From positions 2,221,384-2,285,383 of the forward strand of contig JAVKHP010000001.1 of assembly GCA_031459855.1 (NCBI GenBank): a stretch of DNA of 64,000 bases. The letters are read 5' to 3'. The notes beneath the pieces were generated by a model. That model was not told the origin of the DNA, did not search any database, and saw only the letters and a program-made list of their open reading frames with translations. Below, in pieces: positions 8,923 to 17,273 of this stretch. How positions within the stretch are numbered: the first letter of the stretch is position 1; each line of letters opens with the position of its first letter. A program made the position numbers and the translations under genes. Source of the stretch: Armatimonadota bacterium (GTDB lineage Bacteria; Sysuimicrobiota; Sysuimicrobiia; Sysuimicrobiales; Humicultoraceae).

Positions 8923-10419
8923 ATGCTGGAGGTGCTGTCGGTCCCGCAGGGGCGCAACTACATCGCCGGCCAATGGGTCGACCCGGTCGGCGAGCGCATG
9001 CTGACCTCCGTGAATCCCGCCACAGGCGAGGTGCTGGGCGTGGCGCCCGACTCGACCGCGGCTGACGTGGACCGCGCGGTTCAGGCGGCTGCCGACGCCT
9101 GGCCGCGGTGGCGCGCGACCCCGGCGCCGCGCCGGGCCGAGATCCTCTTCCGCGCGGCGGAGCTGCTGGTGCGGCACAAGGAGGAGCTGGCGCGGCTGGC
9201 CACCCGCGAGATGGGCAAGATCCTGACCGAGACGCGCGGCGACGTGCAGGAAGCCATCGACATGACCTACTTCATCGCCGGGGAGGGGCGGCGCCTGCAC
9301 GGCTACACCACGCCCAGCGAGATGCCGCGCAAGGCCGCGTACTGCGTCCGCCAGCCGCTGGGCGTCGTGGGCGTGATCACGCCGTGGAACTTCCCGGTGG
9401 CGATCCCGTCGTGGAAGATCGTCCCGGCGCTGGTCTGTGGCAACACGGTGGTGTTCAAGCCGGCGCCCGAGACCCCGCTGACGGCCGCAGCCTTCGTCGC
9501 GCTGCTGGTGGAAGCCGGCCTGCCGCCAGGCGTCCTCAACCTGGTCACCGGTGGCGACGAGACCGGCGCGGCGCTGGTGGACCACCCGGGCATCGCCCTG
9601 ATCTCCTTCACCGGCTCCACCGAGGTGGGACTGCAGGTGGCGGCCCGCTGCCAGGCGCGCGGCGTGCGGGTCTCGCTGGAGATGGGCGGCAAGAACGCGG
9701 CGATCGTCCTCGACGACGCCGATCTCGAGCTGGCGGCCGACGCCCTGACCTGGAGCGCGTTCGGCACCACCGGCCAGCGGTGCACGGCCTGCAGCCGGAT
9801 CGTCGTGACGCCGCGGGCGCACCGCGAGGTCGTCGAGCGCCTGGCAGACCGCGCCCGGCGCCTGCGCCTGGGCGATGGGCTGGACCCCCAGACCGACATG
9901 GGGCCCCTGGTGAGCGCCCGGCAGCGCGAGCGCGTGGAGACCTACGTGGAGATCGGGCGGCGCGAGGGGGCGACCGTCGTGCTGGGGGGCGAGCGGCCCC
10001 ACCTGCCCGGCCTGGAACGGGGGTTCTTCTACGCGCCGACGATCCTGGATGGTGTCGCCCCCGGCATGCGGGTCGCCCAGGAAGAGATCTTCGGCCCGGT
10101 GGTGGGCGTCATCGACGCCGCCAGCCTGGACGAGGCCATCGAGATCGTCAACGGCGTGCGCTACGGCCTGTCGGCGTCGATCTTCACCCGCGACGTCTTC
10201 GCCGCGATGCGCGCGGTGGAGGAGATCCGCACCGGCATCGTCTACGTCAACCACGGCACGACGGGTGCCGAGGTGCACCTGCCGTTCGGCGGCACCCGGG
10301 CGACCGGCAACGGCCACCGGGAGGGCGGCCTGCAGGTGCTCGACGTGTTCACCGAGTGGAAGAGCGTGTACATCGACTACAGCGGCCGCCTGCAGCGTGC
10401 GCAGATCGACCGCGACTAG
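8923..10419 (+). CDS. NAD(P)-dependent aldehyde dehydrogenase
   Basis: Oxidises an aldehyde to the carboxylate. It is 498 aa, full length for the family. The catalytic cysteine lies in GQRCTACSR (residue 287) and the general-base glutamate in LEMGGKN (about 253). The cofactor region with TPWNFPVAIPSWK is intact. The overall pattern is closest to the succinate-semialdehyde or 2,5-dioxovalerate dehydrogenase type, but this is a similarity judgement only. AGGAGG stands 12 nt before ATG. The following envelope gene begins directly after its stop codon. Confidence 0.92.
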   Translation: MLEVLSVPQGRNYIAGQWVDPVGERMLTSVNPATGEVLGVAPDSTAADVDRAVQAAADAWPRWRATPAPRRAEILFRAAELLVRHKEELARLATREMGKILTETRGDVQEAIDMTYFIAGEGRRLHGYTTPSEMPRKAAYCVRQPLGVVGVITPWNFPVAIPSWKIVPALVCGNTVVFKPAPETPLTAAAFVALLVEAGLPPGVLNLVTGGDETGAALVDHPGIALISFTGSTEVGLQVAARCQARGVRVSLEMGGKNAAIVLDDADLELAADALTWSAFGTTGQRCTACSRIVVTPRAHREVVERLADRARRLRLGDGLDPQTDMGPLVSARQRERVETYVEIGRREGATVVLGGERPHLPGLERGFFYAPTILDGVAPGMRVAQEEIFGPVVGVIDAASLDEAIEIVNGVRYGLSASIFTRDVFAAMRAVEEIRTGIVYVNHGTTGAEVHLPFGGTRATGNGHREGGLQVLDVFTEWKSVYIDYSGRLQRAQIDRD

Positions 10420-11313
10420 ATGCGTGTCCCGATCGTGAGGCGGTGGCGTGCGTGGTGGGAGCGCCAGCGCGCAGGGGGGCGTCAGCGGGTGCTGCCGGTG
10501 CGCGGCGTGACGACCGGTGTCGCGGTCCTGCTGGCCTTCGCCGGGGTCGCGTCCCAGCCGGAGGTGCTGCGCGCGCACGCCGCGCCGGCGCCCGCCGTGC
10601 AGCTCACGGCTGGCGAGGTCACCCTCGACGCCGCCACCGGCGAGGGGGAGGCCGCCGGGGGCGTGCGCCTCACCGACGGCCGCACTACCGCGGTGGCCGC
10701 GCGTGCGCGGCTTGCCCGCCGCGCCGGCCTTGCGGTGCTGAGCGGCGGGGCGCGGGTAGTGGCGCCCCAGGGCACGCTGGCCGCCCGGGAGATCACGGTG
10801 GCTTTCACGCGCCAGACGATCACCCGGATCGTGGCCCGCGGCGAGGCCATCCTGGACGCTCAGGACCTGCGGCTCCGGGCGCCTGGGATCACCATCGTCC
10901 CGGCGCGCGAGGAGGTGACGGCGGACGGCGGTGTCGCGCTGGTCGTTCCGCCCGACGTCACCGCCACCGGGCAGCGCTTCGTCTATCGGCGCGCCGCGGG
11001 CGAAATGGTGCTAGACGGCGACGCCCGGGTGGTCACCCGCGACGGCAGCGTCACAGGCACGCGGGTCGAGGCGGACCGCCGGGTGCGCCGCGCGCGCGTC
11101 AGCGGTCCGGTGCGCGCTGTCTGGGGTCAGCTCGCGGTCGAGAGCCAGATGGCCCTGCTCGATCACCAGGCGCAGGTGGCGGTCTTCACCGGTCAGGTGC
11201 GCGCGGCTGACCCCCACCGCCGGCTGGCGACCGAGCGGCTCGTCGTCTGGTACACGCACCGTCGCCTGCTGGCCGAAGGGCCCACCCACATCGTGGTGGA
11301 GCCCGCCCCCTGA
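10420..11313 (+). CDS. LptA/LptC-like (OstA-fold) envelope protein
   Basis: 297 aa. An arginine-rich N-terminus and one hydrophobic segment (residues about 27-45) act as a signal or anchor. A long beta-repetitive region follows, with the spacing seen in OstA/LptC proteins: VTLDAATGEGEAAGGVRLTD, later FVYRRAAGEMVLDGDARVVT, each ending in a turn followed by alternating hydrophobic residues. These proteins form the periplasmic bridge that carries lipopolysaccharide. It starts at the base after the aldehyde dehydrogenase stop, so it is probably co-transcribed. Its separation from the LptD-like gene at 31311 is unusual. LptA versus LptC is not resolved. Confidence 0.72.
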   Translation: MRVPIVRRWRAWWERQRAGGRQRVLPVRGVTTGVAVLLAFAGVASQPEVLRAHAAPAPAVQLTAGEVTLDAATGEGEAAGGVRLTDGRTTAVAARARLARRAGLAVLSGGARVVAPQGTLAAREITVAFTRQTITRIVARGEAILDAQDLRLRAPGITIVPAREEVTADGGVALVVPPDVTATGQRFVYRRAAGEMVLDGDARVVTRDGSVTGTRVEADRRVRRARVSGPVRAVWGQLAVESQMALLDHQAQVAVFTGQVRAADPHRRLATERLVVWYTHRRLLAEGPTHIVVEPAP

Positions 11314-11322
11314 CCGGCAGCA

Positions 11323-11366
11323 CGACACGGGGAGGAGGAGGAGGCGACGACACGAGGAGGAGGCGA
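11323..11366 (+). repeat. Imperfect tandem duplication of an SD-like segment before fba
   Basis: The segment CGACACG followed by GAGGAGGAGGCGA occurs twice in a row (copies about 11323-11347 and 11348-11366), placing two purine-rich ribosome-binding-like stretches directly upstream of ATG 11372. Confidence 0.7.
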
Positions 11367-11371
11367 CTGAG

Positions 11372-12280
11372 ATGGTGATCGAGCGCGTCCGGCGTCCCGT
11401 GCTGGACGAGCTGCCGCTGGCGCAGGGCAAGCGCGCGCGGCTGTACCGGCTGCTGTACGCCCACGGGCCAGGCCACGGCACGATGCTGGTGCTGCCGGTG
11501 GACCAGGGACTGGAGCACGGCCCGGGCGATTTCCTGCCCAACCCGCCCAGCGAGCGCCCCGAGTTCCAGATCCGGCTCGCGCTGGAGGGTGGCTACTCGG
11601 CGATCGTCTTCCACTACGGCATCGCGGCACGCGCCCTGGCGCCGTTCGCCGGCCGCATCCCACTCATCCTGAAACTCAACGGGAAGACCAACATCCCGCC
11701 GGAGGACCGGCCGCTGTCGGGGCTGACCGGCAGCGTGGAGGACGCGGTGCGGCTGGGCGCCGACGCGGTGGGCTACACGCTGTACGTGGGCTCGCCGCGC
11801 CAGGACGAGGACATCGCCCAGCTGACCCGCGTGCGGCAGGCGTGCGACCGCTACGGGATGCCGCTGGTGGTGTGGGCCTATCCGCGGGGAGAGGCGATCG
11901 AGCGCAAGGGCGGCCGTGATAGCCTCTACGCCGTGGACTACGCGGCGCGGGTGGCGGTGGAGCTGGGCGCGGACGTGGTGAAGCTGAACCCGCCGGTCCT
12001 GGAGCCCCGGCGCGAGGGCCTGCCCAAGGCCTACGCCGAGCTGAGCCTGGATCCGCGGGCCGCGGTGGAGAAGGTGGTGCGCACTGCGGGGGCCGCGTTC
12101 GTGCTGTTCTCGGGCGGCCAGCGCCTCGACGACGCCGACCTGCTGGCCCGCGCGCGGCTGGTCATGGAGGCCGGCGCCACCGGACTGATCTTCGGCCGCA
12201 ACCTGTGGCAGCGCCCCATGGCCGAAGCGCTGCGCCTGACCGCACAGATCCGCGAGATCATGCTCGCGACCGCCCAGTGA
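11372..12280 (+). CDS. Class I aldolase of the DhnA/FbaB (archaeal-type) family
   Basis: 302 aa, a (beta/alpha)8 aldolase using a lysine Schiff base. The likely base is K204 in ADVVKLNPP, and the end of the barrel shows TGLIFGRNLWQRP. Family members are either fructose-1,6-bisphosphate aldolases or 2-amino-3,7-dideoxy-heptulosonate (ADH) synthases, which open the archaeal shikimate route. The gene is coupled by GTGA to an AroE-like gene, which makes the second role worth considering. No dehydroquinate synthase II is in this window. I favour FBP aldolase as the default. Confidence 0.85.
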   Translation: MVIERVRRPVLDELPLAQGKRARLYRLLYAHGPGHGTMLVLPVDQGLEHGPGDFLPNPPSERPEFQIRLALEGGYSAIVFHYGIAARALAPFAGRIPLILKLNGKTNIPPEDRPLSGLTGSVEDAVRLGADAVGYTLYVGSPRQDEDIAQLTRVRQACDRYGMPLVVWAYPRGEAIERKGGRDSLYAVDYAARVAVELGADVVKLNPPVLEPRREGLPKAYAELSLDPRAAVEKVVRTAGAAFVLFSGGQRLDDADLLARARLVMEAGATGLIFGRNLWQRPMAEALRLTAQIREIMLATAQ

Positions 12281-13413
12281 CGGCCTCTGGCGCTCCGCAC
12301 ACCGCGACGAGGGGTGGGCCGCCGCCCTGGCTGGCGCCCCTGCAGGCGCTGGTCACCAACACGCTCCCCGCGCCCCGGGCCATGGGCCTGGCGGGCCTGA
12401 TCGGCGACCACCCCTCGACGTACGCGCGCAGCCCGCGCATGTGGATGCGGGCGTTTGCGCTGCTGGACATCGACGCGGTCTACCTGCCGCTGGACGTGCC
12501 GGCGCACGCGCTGGCGGCCGTCCTCGACCTCGTGCGGCGCACCGACGGCGCCCTGGGCGTCAACGTCACGGTGCCCTACAAGGAAGCGGTGATCCCCCTG
12601 CTGGACGCGCTCGATCCCCAGGCTGCTCGCATCGGCGCCGTGAACACCATCACGCGCACCCGCAACGGCCGGTTGCTGGGCGCCAACACCGACGCCGCCG
12701 GCCTGCTGGAAGCGCTGCTGCACCCCGGCGATGGGCCGCCGCTCGTCGACCGTCTGGAGGGACGTACCGTGTTGCTGATCGGCGCGGGCGGCGCCGCGCG
12801 CGCGGCGGCGTTTGCGCTCGCCCCGCACCTGCGCGGCGGGCGGCTGCTGATCACCAACCGCGACATGGCACGGGCCGACGCGCTGGCCGCAGCGGTGCGC
12901 GCGGCCGGCGGCCCGGCCGAGGCCGTCGACGACGCCGCCCTCGACCACGTGCTCCCGGGGGTGCAGCTGGTGATCAACGCGTCGGTGCGGGGCCAGGCCG
13001 GCATCGTGCCCCGGGCCGGCGGGTGGACGCTCCTGGAGCCCTACTCGGCCCTGGCGCCCGCGTCGCCGCCGGTGCTGCCGGCAGGCGACGCCACGACGTT
13101 CCCGGCGGCGTTCCTGGCGCAGGCGGCCGCCGACATCGCGGCGAACCACGAGCGCTCGCAGGCGCGCATGCGGCTGCTGCCGCCCGGGGCGGTCGTCTAC
13201 GACATGATCTACGCGCCGCAGGAGACCACCACGATGCGTCACGCCCGCGCAGCCGGGTTGCGCGCCGCCGGCGGCCGGTGGATGAACATCGCGCAGGCGG
13301 TCTGCGCCTGCCTCGATCACGTCTGTCGGGAGGCGCTGGCAGCCCGGGGCGTCGCGCCGGCGGCCGTCCGCCCCGCCGTCGCCCGCGCCATGGCCGACGC
13401 CTGGGGGCCGTGA
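12277..13413 (+). CDS. Shikimate/quinate 5-dehydrogenase-like protein
   Basis: NAD(P)-dependent reductase fold, 378 aa, longer than the usual 270-290. N-terminal substrate motifs are present: GVNVTVPYKEAVIPLLD, IGAVNTI and GANTDAAG. The nucleotide site is VLLIGAGGAARAAA, and the C-terminus has YDMIYAPQETTTMRHA and GGRWMNIAQ. The usual S-x-S substrate pair near the start is altered to STYARSPRMW. GTG 12277 overlaps the aldolase stop by 4 nt, and the in-frame region upstream is aldolase shadow. It could be true AroE or a paralogue acting on a related cyclitol. Confidence 0.8.
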   Translation: MTASGAPHTATRGGPPPWLAPLQALVTNTLPAPRAMGLAGLIGDHPSTYARSPRMWMRAFALLDIDAVYLPLDVPAHALAAVLDLVRRTDGALGVNVTVPYKEAVIPLLDALDPQAARIGAVNTITRTRNGRLLGANTDAAGLLEALLHPGDGPPLVDRLEGRTVLLIGAGGAARAAAFALAPHLRGGRLLITNRDMARADALAAAVRAAGGPAEAVDDAALDHVLPGVQLVINASVRGQAGIVPRAGGWTLLEPYSALAPASPPVLPAGDATTFPAAFLAQAAADIAANHERSQARMRLLPPGAVVYDMIYAPQETTTMRHARAAGLRAAGGRWMNIAQAVCACLDHVCREALAARGVAPAAVRPAVARAMADAWGP

Positions 13414-13417
13414 GCCG

Positions 13418-14461
13418 ATGCACGCCGTGCGCATGCATCAGCACGGAGGGCCGGAGGTCCTGGTCTACGAGGAGGCCCCCGACCCGCGCCCGGGCCCCCT
13501 GGAGGTGCGCGTGCGGGTGCGGGCCGTGGCCCTGAACCACATCGATCTCTGGGTGCGGCGCGGGCTGCCGCGCCTGCGCCTGCAGTTCCCCCACATTCTC
13601 GGCGCCGACATCGCCGGCGTGGTCGACGCCGTGGGCGAGGGCGTCGAGGGCGTCGCGGTCGGCGATGCGGTGGTGCTCGCGCCCGGGGTCTCCTGCGGGC
13701 AGTGCCGGTGGTGCATCGCCGGCGACGACACGCTGTGTCCCCAGTTCTCGATCTTCGGCGAGCACATCCCCGGCGGCTACGCCCAGTTCGTGGTGGCCCC
13801 GCGGGCCAACGTCCTGCCCAAGCCCGCCCGCCTCGACTTCGCCCGCGCAGCCGCCGTTCCGCTGGTCTTCCTCACCGCCTGGAACATGCTGGTGACCCAC
13901 GCGCGCCTGCGCAGCGGGGAGACCGTGCTGATCTGGGGTGCCGGGAGCGGCGTGGGGAGCGCGGCGATCCAGATCGCCCGCCTGCACCACGCGCGCGTCA
14001 TCGCCACGGCTGGCGCCGACTGGAAGCTGGAGCGGGCACGCGCCCTGGGCGCCGAGGCGGTCATCAACCACACCACCGAGAACGTCTACGACGCGGTGCG
14101 GCAACTGACGGACCGCCGCGGTGTGGACGTGGTGTTCGACCACGTCGGCGCCGCCAGCTGGGAGACCAGCCTCCGGATCCTGACCCGCGGTGGCCGGCTG
14201 GTGACCTGCGGGGCCACCACGGGCGCCCAGGCGCCCACCGACATCCGGTACATCTACGGCCGCCAGCTCAGCATCTTCGGCACCTGGGTGGGTGCCAAGC
14301 GCGAGCTCCTCGACGTCACGGCCCACGTCGAGGCGGGACGCCTGGAGCCGGTGGTGCACGCGGTGCTGCCGCTGCGCGAGGCCCGCGCCGCCCACGAGAT
14401 GCTCGAGCGGCGCGAGCAGTTCGGCAAGGTCGTGCTGGCGGTGGCGGAGGAGGACGCCTGA
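13418..14461 (+). CDS. Zinc-type alcohol dehydrogenase / quinone oxidoreductase family protein
   Basis: Medium-chain dehydrogenase/reductase, 347 aa. The four structural-zinc cysteines are C93, C96, C99 and C107 (CGQCRWC then TLC). The Rossmann motif is WGAGSGVGSAAIQIA. At the position of the catalytic-zinc cysteine the sequence reads ALNHIDLWVRRG, the pattern of zinc-independent quinone reductases, so the catalytic metal may be missing although the structural one is kept. It follows the AroE-like gene with 4 nt between stop and start. Substrate unknown. Confidence 0.87.
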   Translation: MHAVRMHQHGGPEVLVYEEAPDPRPGPLEVRVRVRAVALNHIDLWVRRGLPRLRLQFPHILGADIAGVVDAVGEGVEGVAVGDAVVLAPGVSCGQCRWCIAGDDTLCPQFSIFGEHIPGGYAQFVVAPRANVLPKPARLDFARAAAVPLVFLTAWNMLVTHARLRSGETVLIWGAGSGVGSAAIQIARLHHARVIATAGADWKLERARALGAEAVINHTTENVYDAVRQLTDRRGVDVVFDHVGAASWETSLRILTRGGRLVTCGATTGAQAPTDIRYIYGRQLSIFGTWVGAKRELLDVTAHVEAGRLEPVVHAVLPLREARAAHEMLERREQFGKVVLAVAEEDA

Positions 14462-14534
14462 CGACGTGCCTGCCCGATCTCGCCAGCGCGGGAGGCGGTG
14501 AGGGCGTGTCGTGCGGGCCTGTGTGCGTGCGCCG

Positions 14535-15299
14535 CTAGGGCGACGGGTCGCGGGAGGTCGTGCTGGGAGCCGGAGGGTCCGGTGCCTGGTCCTCCTGGCC
14601 AATCCACTGCGCGCCGGTGGCCCACACCTCTTTCTTCCAGATGGGCACCGTCTGCTTCAGGGTGTCGATGGCGAACCGGCCGGCCTCGAACGCCTCGCGC
14701 CGGTGGGGCGCCGCCGCTGCGATCGCGACGCTGATCTCGCCGACGGCCAGCGTGCCGACGCGGTGCACCATGGCCACGCGGGCGCCAAAGCGCCTGGCGG
14801 CTTCGGTGGCGATCCGCTGCATCTCGGCGCGGGCCAGCGTCTCGTACGCCTCGTACTCCAGCCGCTGGACCTGCCGGCCACGCGAGTGCTCGCGGACCGT
14901 GCCCAGGAAGAGGACCACGGCGCCGGCGTCGCGGTGCGACACCGCCTCCAGGAGCGGGTCGAGGCGGATCGGGGTGGCAACGAGGTCGACGTGGACGACG
15001 GCCGCCAGCGCCGCGTCGGCGTCGGTAGATGGAGACGGGGCCGGTGGTTCGCCGGCGCCACCGCTCACCGGCGCCAGCAGCGCCACCTGATCGCCGGCGG
15101 CCAGCGGGTGCTCCGGCGGCCGCACGACGTCGTTGATGGCGACGGCTGCGGGCGCCGGCAGCCCGTCGAGCCCGGGGTAGGCCTGCCGCAGCAGCGTCCA
15201 CACGTCGCCGGCGGTAGCGCCGTCGGGCATCTCGAGCACGAGCGCCGGCGTGCCGACGGCCTCGCGGTAGGCGGCGAAGAGACGGACGGTGATCCGCAT
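14535..15299 (-). CDS. moaX: MoaD-MoaE fusion (molybdopterin synthase in one chain)
   Basis: 254 aa. Residues about 1-80 are a ubiquitin-fold MoaD (starts MRITVRLFAAYRE) ending in the family's Gly-Gly (PVSGG). A proline-rich linker follows, then a full MoaE, with catalytic-type lysines in WKKEVWATGAQW. MoaD must end in a free Gly-Gly to be thiocarboxylated, so the fusion implies cleavage after GG, as reported for mycobacterial MoaX. ATG 15299 starts the MoaD fold exactly; the frame continues upstream without homology. It is divergent from the protease gene with almost no spacer. Confidence 0.88.
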   Translation of the reverse strand: MRITVRLFAAYREAVGTPALVLEMPDGATAGDVWTLLRQAYPGLDGLPAPAAVAINDVVRPPEHPLAAGDQVALLAPVSGGAGEPPAPSPSTDADAALAAVVHVDLVATPIRLDPLLEAVSHRDAGAVVLFLGTVREHSRGRQVQRLEYEAYETLARAEMQRIATEAARRFGARVAMVHRVGTLAVGEISVAIAAAAPHRREAFEAGRFAIDTLKQTVPIWKKEVWATGAQWIGQEDQAPDPPAPSTTSRDPSP

Positions 15300-15306
15300 G
15301 GACCGG

Positions 15307-16242
15307 ATGGTGTTTCGGGCGCATCGTAGCACGGGCACCCGGCCCTGTAAAGGAACGACGGGCGTTCGCCGCCGGCGTGTCAGCTCACAGCGCAGGCGCC
15401 GTGGTGCAGGGCTCCTGACCGTCGGGCCGCGCTGCGGGGTCGTGGCGGTGCTGGTCCTGCTGGTCTGTCTGGCCTTGCCTGCGCGGCCGGCGCAGGCCGC
15501 GCTGATCAGCGAAGCCCAGGAGATCCGGATCGGGCGCCAGGCAGCGGCCGAGCTCGAGCAGCAGTATCCCGTAAGCCCGGATGCCGGCCTGCGCGCCCGC
15601 GTCACCGCCATCGGGGAACGGATCGCCGCGCGCTCGGCGCGGCCCGGCCTGCCCTACACGTTCAAGGTGCTGCGGGTCCGCGAGGTGAACGCCATCTCGC
15701 TCCCCGGCGGGTTCATCTACGCCACCGAGGGCCTGGTGCGGTTCGTGGAGTCCGACGACGAGTTGGCCTTCGTGCTGGGCCACGAGATCGGACACGTGGC
15801 GGCGCGCCACCACGTCCAGCTGCTGGAGCGCCATTTCTTCCTGGCGCTGGTGGCCCAGCTGTTGTTCGGCGGCGACCCCACCGCAGCCCAGGTGGCCGCC
15901 ATCGTGCGCTTCTTCGTCCAGCGGGGGTTCTCGCGCGAGTTCGAGTTCGAGGCCGACCGCCTGGCCGTCGCCTATACCCACCGTGCCGGGTTCGACGCGT
16001 CGGCGGGCCTTGCGTTCATGCGCCGGCTCCGGGCCGCCGAGGGCCGCGACCCCAGCCAGTTCGAGGTGTTGTTCCGCACGCACCCCGGCCTGGCCGACCG
16101 CATCGAGCGCGTGCGGCGCGAGCTGCGACAGCTCGGCTACGAGGTGGGAGCCGACGGGCGCCTGCGCCGGAGCCTCAGGCGGCCGCCCGCAGACCGCCCG
16201 GGGGCACCGCGCGCGTGGGTGCGGGACCCGGCGGCCGCGTGA
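15307..16242 (+). CDS. M48 family metalloprotease, exported or membrane-anchored
   Basis: Zinc endopeptidase related to BepA/YfgC, a periplasmic quality-control protease. HEIGHVAARHH is at about residues 159-169, and the third ligand lies in EFEFEADRLA. A very basic N-terminus followed by a strong hydrophobic stretch ending ARPAQA indicates export. The length from ATG 15307 is 311 aa. The start is uncertain: the frame opens further upstream, but those codons overlap moaX, and no good ribosome site is seen. It overlaps the following PHP gene by GTGA. Confidence 0.85.
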   Translation: MVFRAHRSTGTRPCKGTTGVRRRRVSSQRRRRGAGLLTVGPRCGVVAVLVLLVCLALPARPAQAALISEAQEIRIGRQAAAELEQQYPVSPDAGLRARVTAIGERIAARSARPGLPYTFKVLRVREVNAISLPGGFIYATEGLVRFVESDDELAFVLGHEIGHVAARHHVQLLERHFFLALVAQLLFGGDPTAAQVAAIVRFFVQRGFSREFEFEADRLAVAYTHRAGFDASAGLAFMRRLRAAEGRDPSQFEVLFRTHPGLADRIERVRRELRQLGYEVGADGRLRRSLRRPPADRPGAPRAWVRDPAAA

Positions 16243-17144
16243 TCCGGATCGCCGACCCCTACGCGGGCCCCGGGCGGTGGTGTCGTGCCCAGCTCCACTG
16301 CCACACCCACCACTCCGACGGCCGCCGCTCGCCGGCAGACCTGGCGCGGCGCTACCGCGATGCAGGCTACACCTTCGTCGTCTTCACCGACCACGACCGC
16401 ATCACGCGCTGCGACGACCTCAACGACGCCACGTTCCTGGCGCTGCCGGGCGTGGAGGAGACCGTCACGTGGGGGATCTGGCCCCTGGGACCGCACCTGG
16501 GCCGGCTCCTCGTGGAGGACGTGCTCGGCGCCGGACCGCCGGAGGAACGCATCCGGCACACGCTGGCCTGTGGCGGGGTGCCGAGTCTGCACCATCCCTC
16601 GTGGACGGGCAACTTCTGGACCGGCGCCTGGACGGCGCAGGTGCTGGCGCGGTTGCCGACGCCGTTCCTGGTGGAGATCTGGAACCCACACTCCCACCCG
16701 GAGGAAGACCTCCGGCGCTGGTTGCACGCAGTGCGCGCCCATGGCCCCGGCGTCATGGTGGTCGCCAGCGCAGGCGACGACTACCACGTCGACGCGCAGT
16801 TCGACCGTGCCTGGGTGGTGGTCAAGGTGGACGCAGTGACCCCAACCGCCCTGCGCCGGGCGCTGTTGGGTGGGGCGTGCTACGCCTCCACCGGGGTGAC
16901 CGCGACGTTCGGCGTCGAGGGCCCCGCGATCGTCGCCCACGCAGAGGCCGACGAGGTGCTCGTGCTCGATGCCGCCGGGCGCCTCCGCCGTCGCCTGGGA
17001 TCAGGCGGCGGTACGTACCTGCCCGAGGGCGATGAGGGGTTCGTGCGGCTGGAGTGCCGCGCCGGCGTGCGCCGGGCCTGGAGCCAGGTATTCTGGATCA
17101 GCGCCGCGGAGGGAGAGGCTGGCCGTGCAGCACCGGTGGGCTAG
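16239..17144 (+). CDS. PHP domain metallohydrolase (CehA/McbA-like)
   Basis: 301 aa. Metal-ligand motifs of the PHP fold appear in order: HCHTHHSDGRRSP near residue 20, TDHD near 50, a conserved glutamate in PGVEE, and HHPSW near 120. Homologues are phosphoesterases or carbamate hydrolases and are mostly uncharacterised. GTG 16239 overlaps the protease stop by 4 nt, so the two are translated together. No DNA polymerase or histidinol-phosphatase features accompany it. Confidence 0.8.
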   Translation: MIRIADPYAGPGRWCRAQLHCHTHHSDGRRSPADLARRYRDAGYTFVVFTDHDRITRCDDLNDATFLALPGVEETVTWGIWPLGPHLGRLLVEDVLGAGPPEERIRHTLACGGVPSLHHPSWTGNFWTGAWTAQVLARLPTPFLVEIWNPHSHPEEDLRRWLHAVRAHGPGVMVVASAGDDYHVDAQFDRAWVVVKVDAVTPTALRRALLGGACYASTGVTATFGVEGPAIVAHAEADEVLVLDAAGRLRRRLGSGGGTYLPEGDEGFVRLECRAGVRRAWSQVFWISAAEGEAGRAAPVG

Positions 17145-17180
17145 CCGGCCTCGATCCTTGAGATCGGCGCCGCGCGGTGT

Positions 17181-17213
17181 GCCTCCCCCGGCATCCCCTC
17201 GAGTAGGGGAGGC
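17181..17213 (+). terminator. Hairpin between the PHP gene and the aminotransferase gene
   Basis: GCCTCCCC at 17181-17188 pairs with GGGGAGGC at 17206-17213. There is no following T-run, so it is either a weak terminator or a leader structure for the gene starting at 17274. Confidence 0.4.
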
Positions 17214-17273
17214 GTCATGGCGAGAGAGGGACCTGCAGGTGCTCAGGGAAGAGGACACAAGGGAGGACACGAG

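Noticed and set aside
8245-10578. 777-codon open frame on the minus strand
   Set aside because: It is antisense to mrp and the aldehyde dehydrogenase gene, both with intact catalytic motifs. The translation is rich in H, R, Q and G with no domain, a typical GC-rich shadow.
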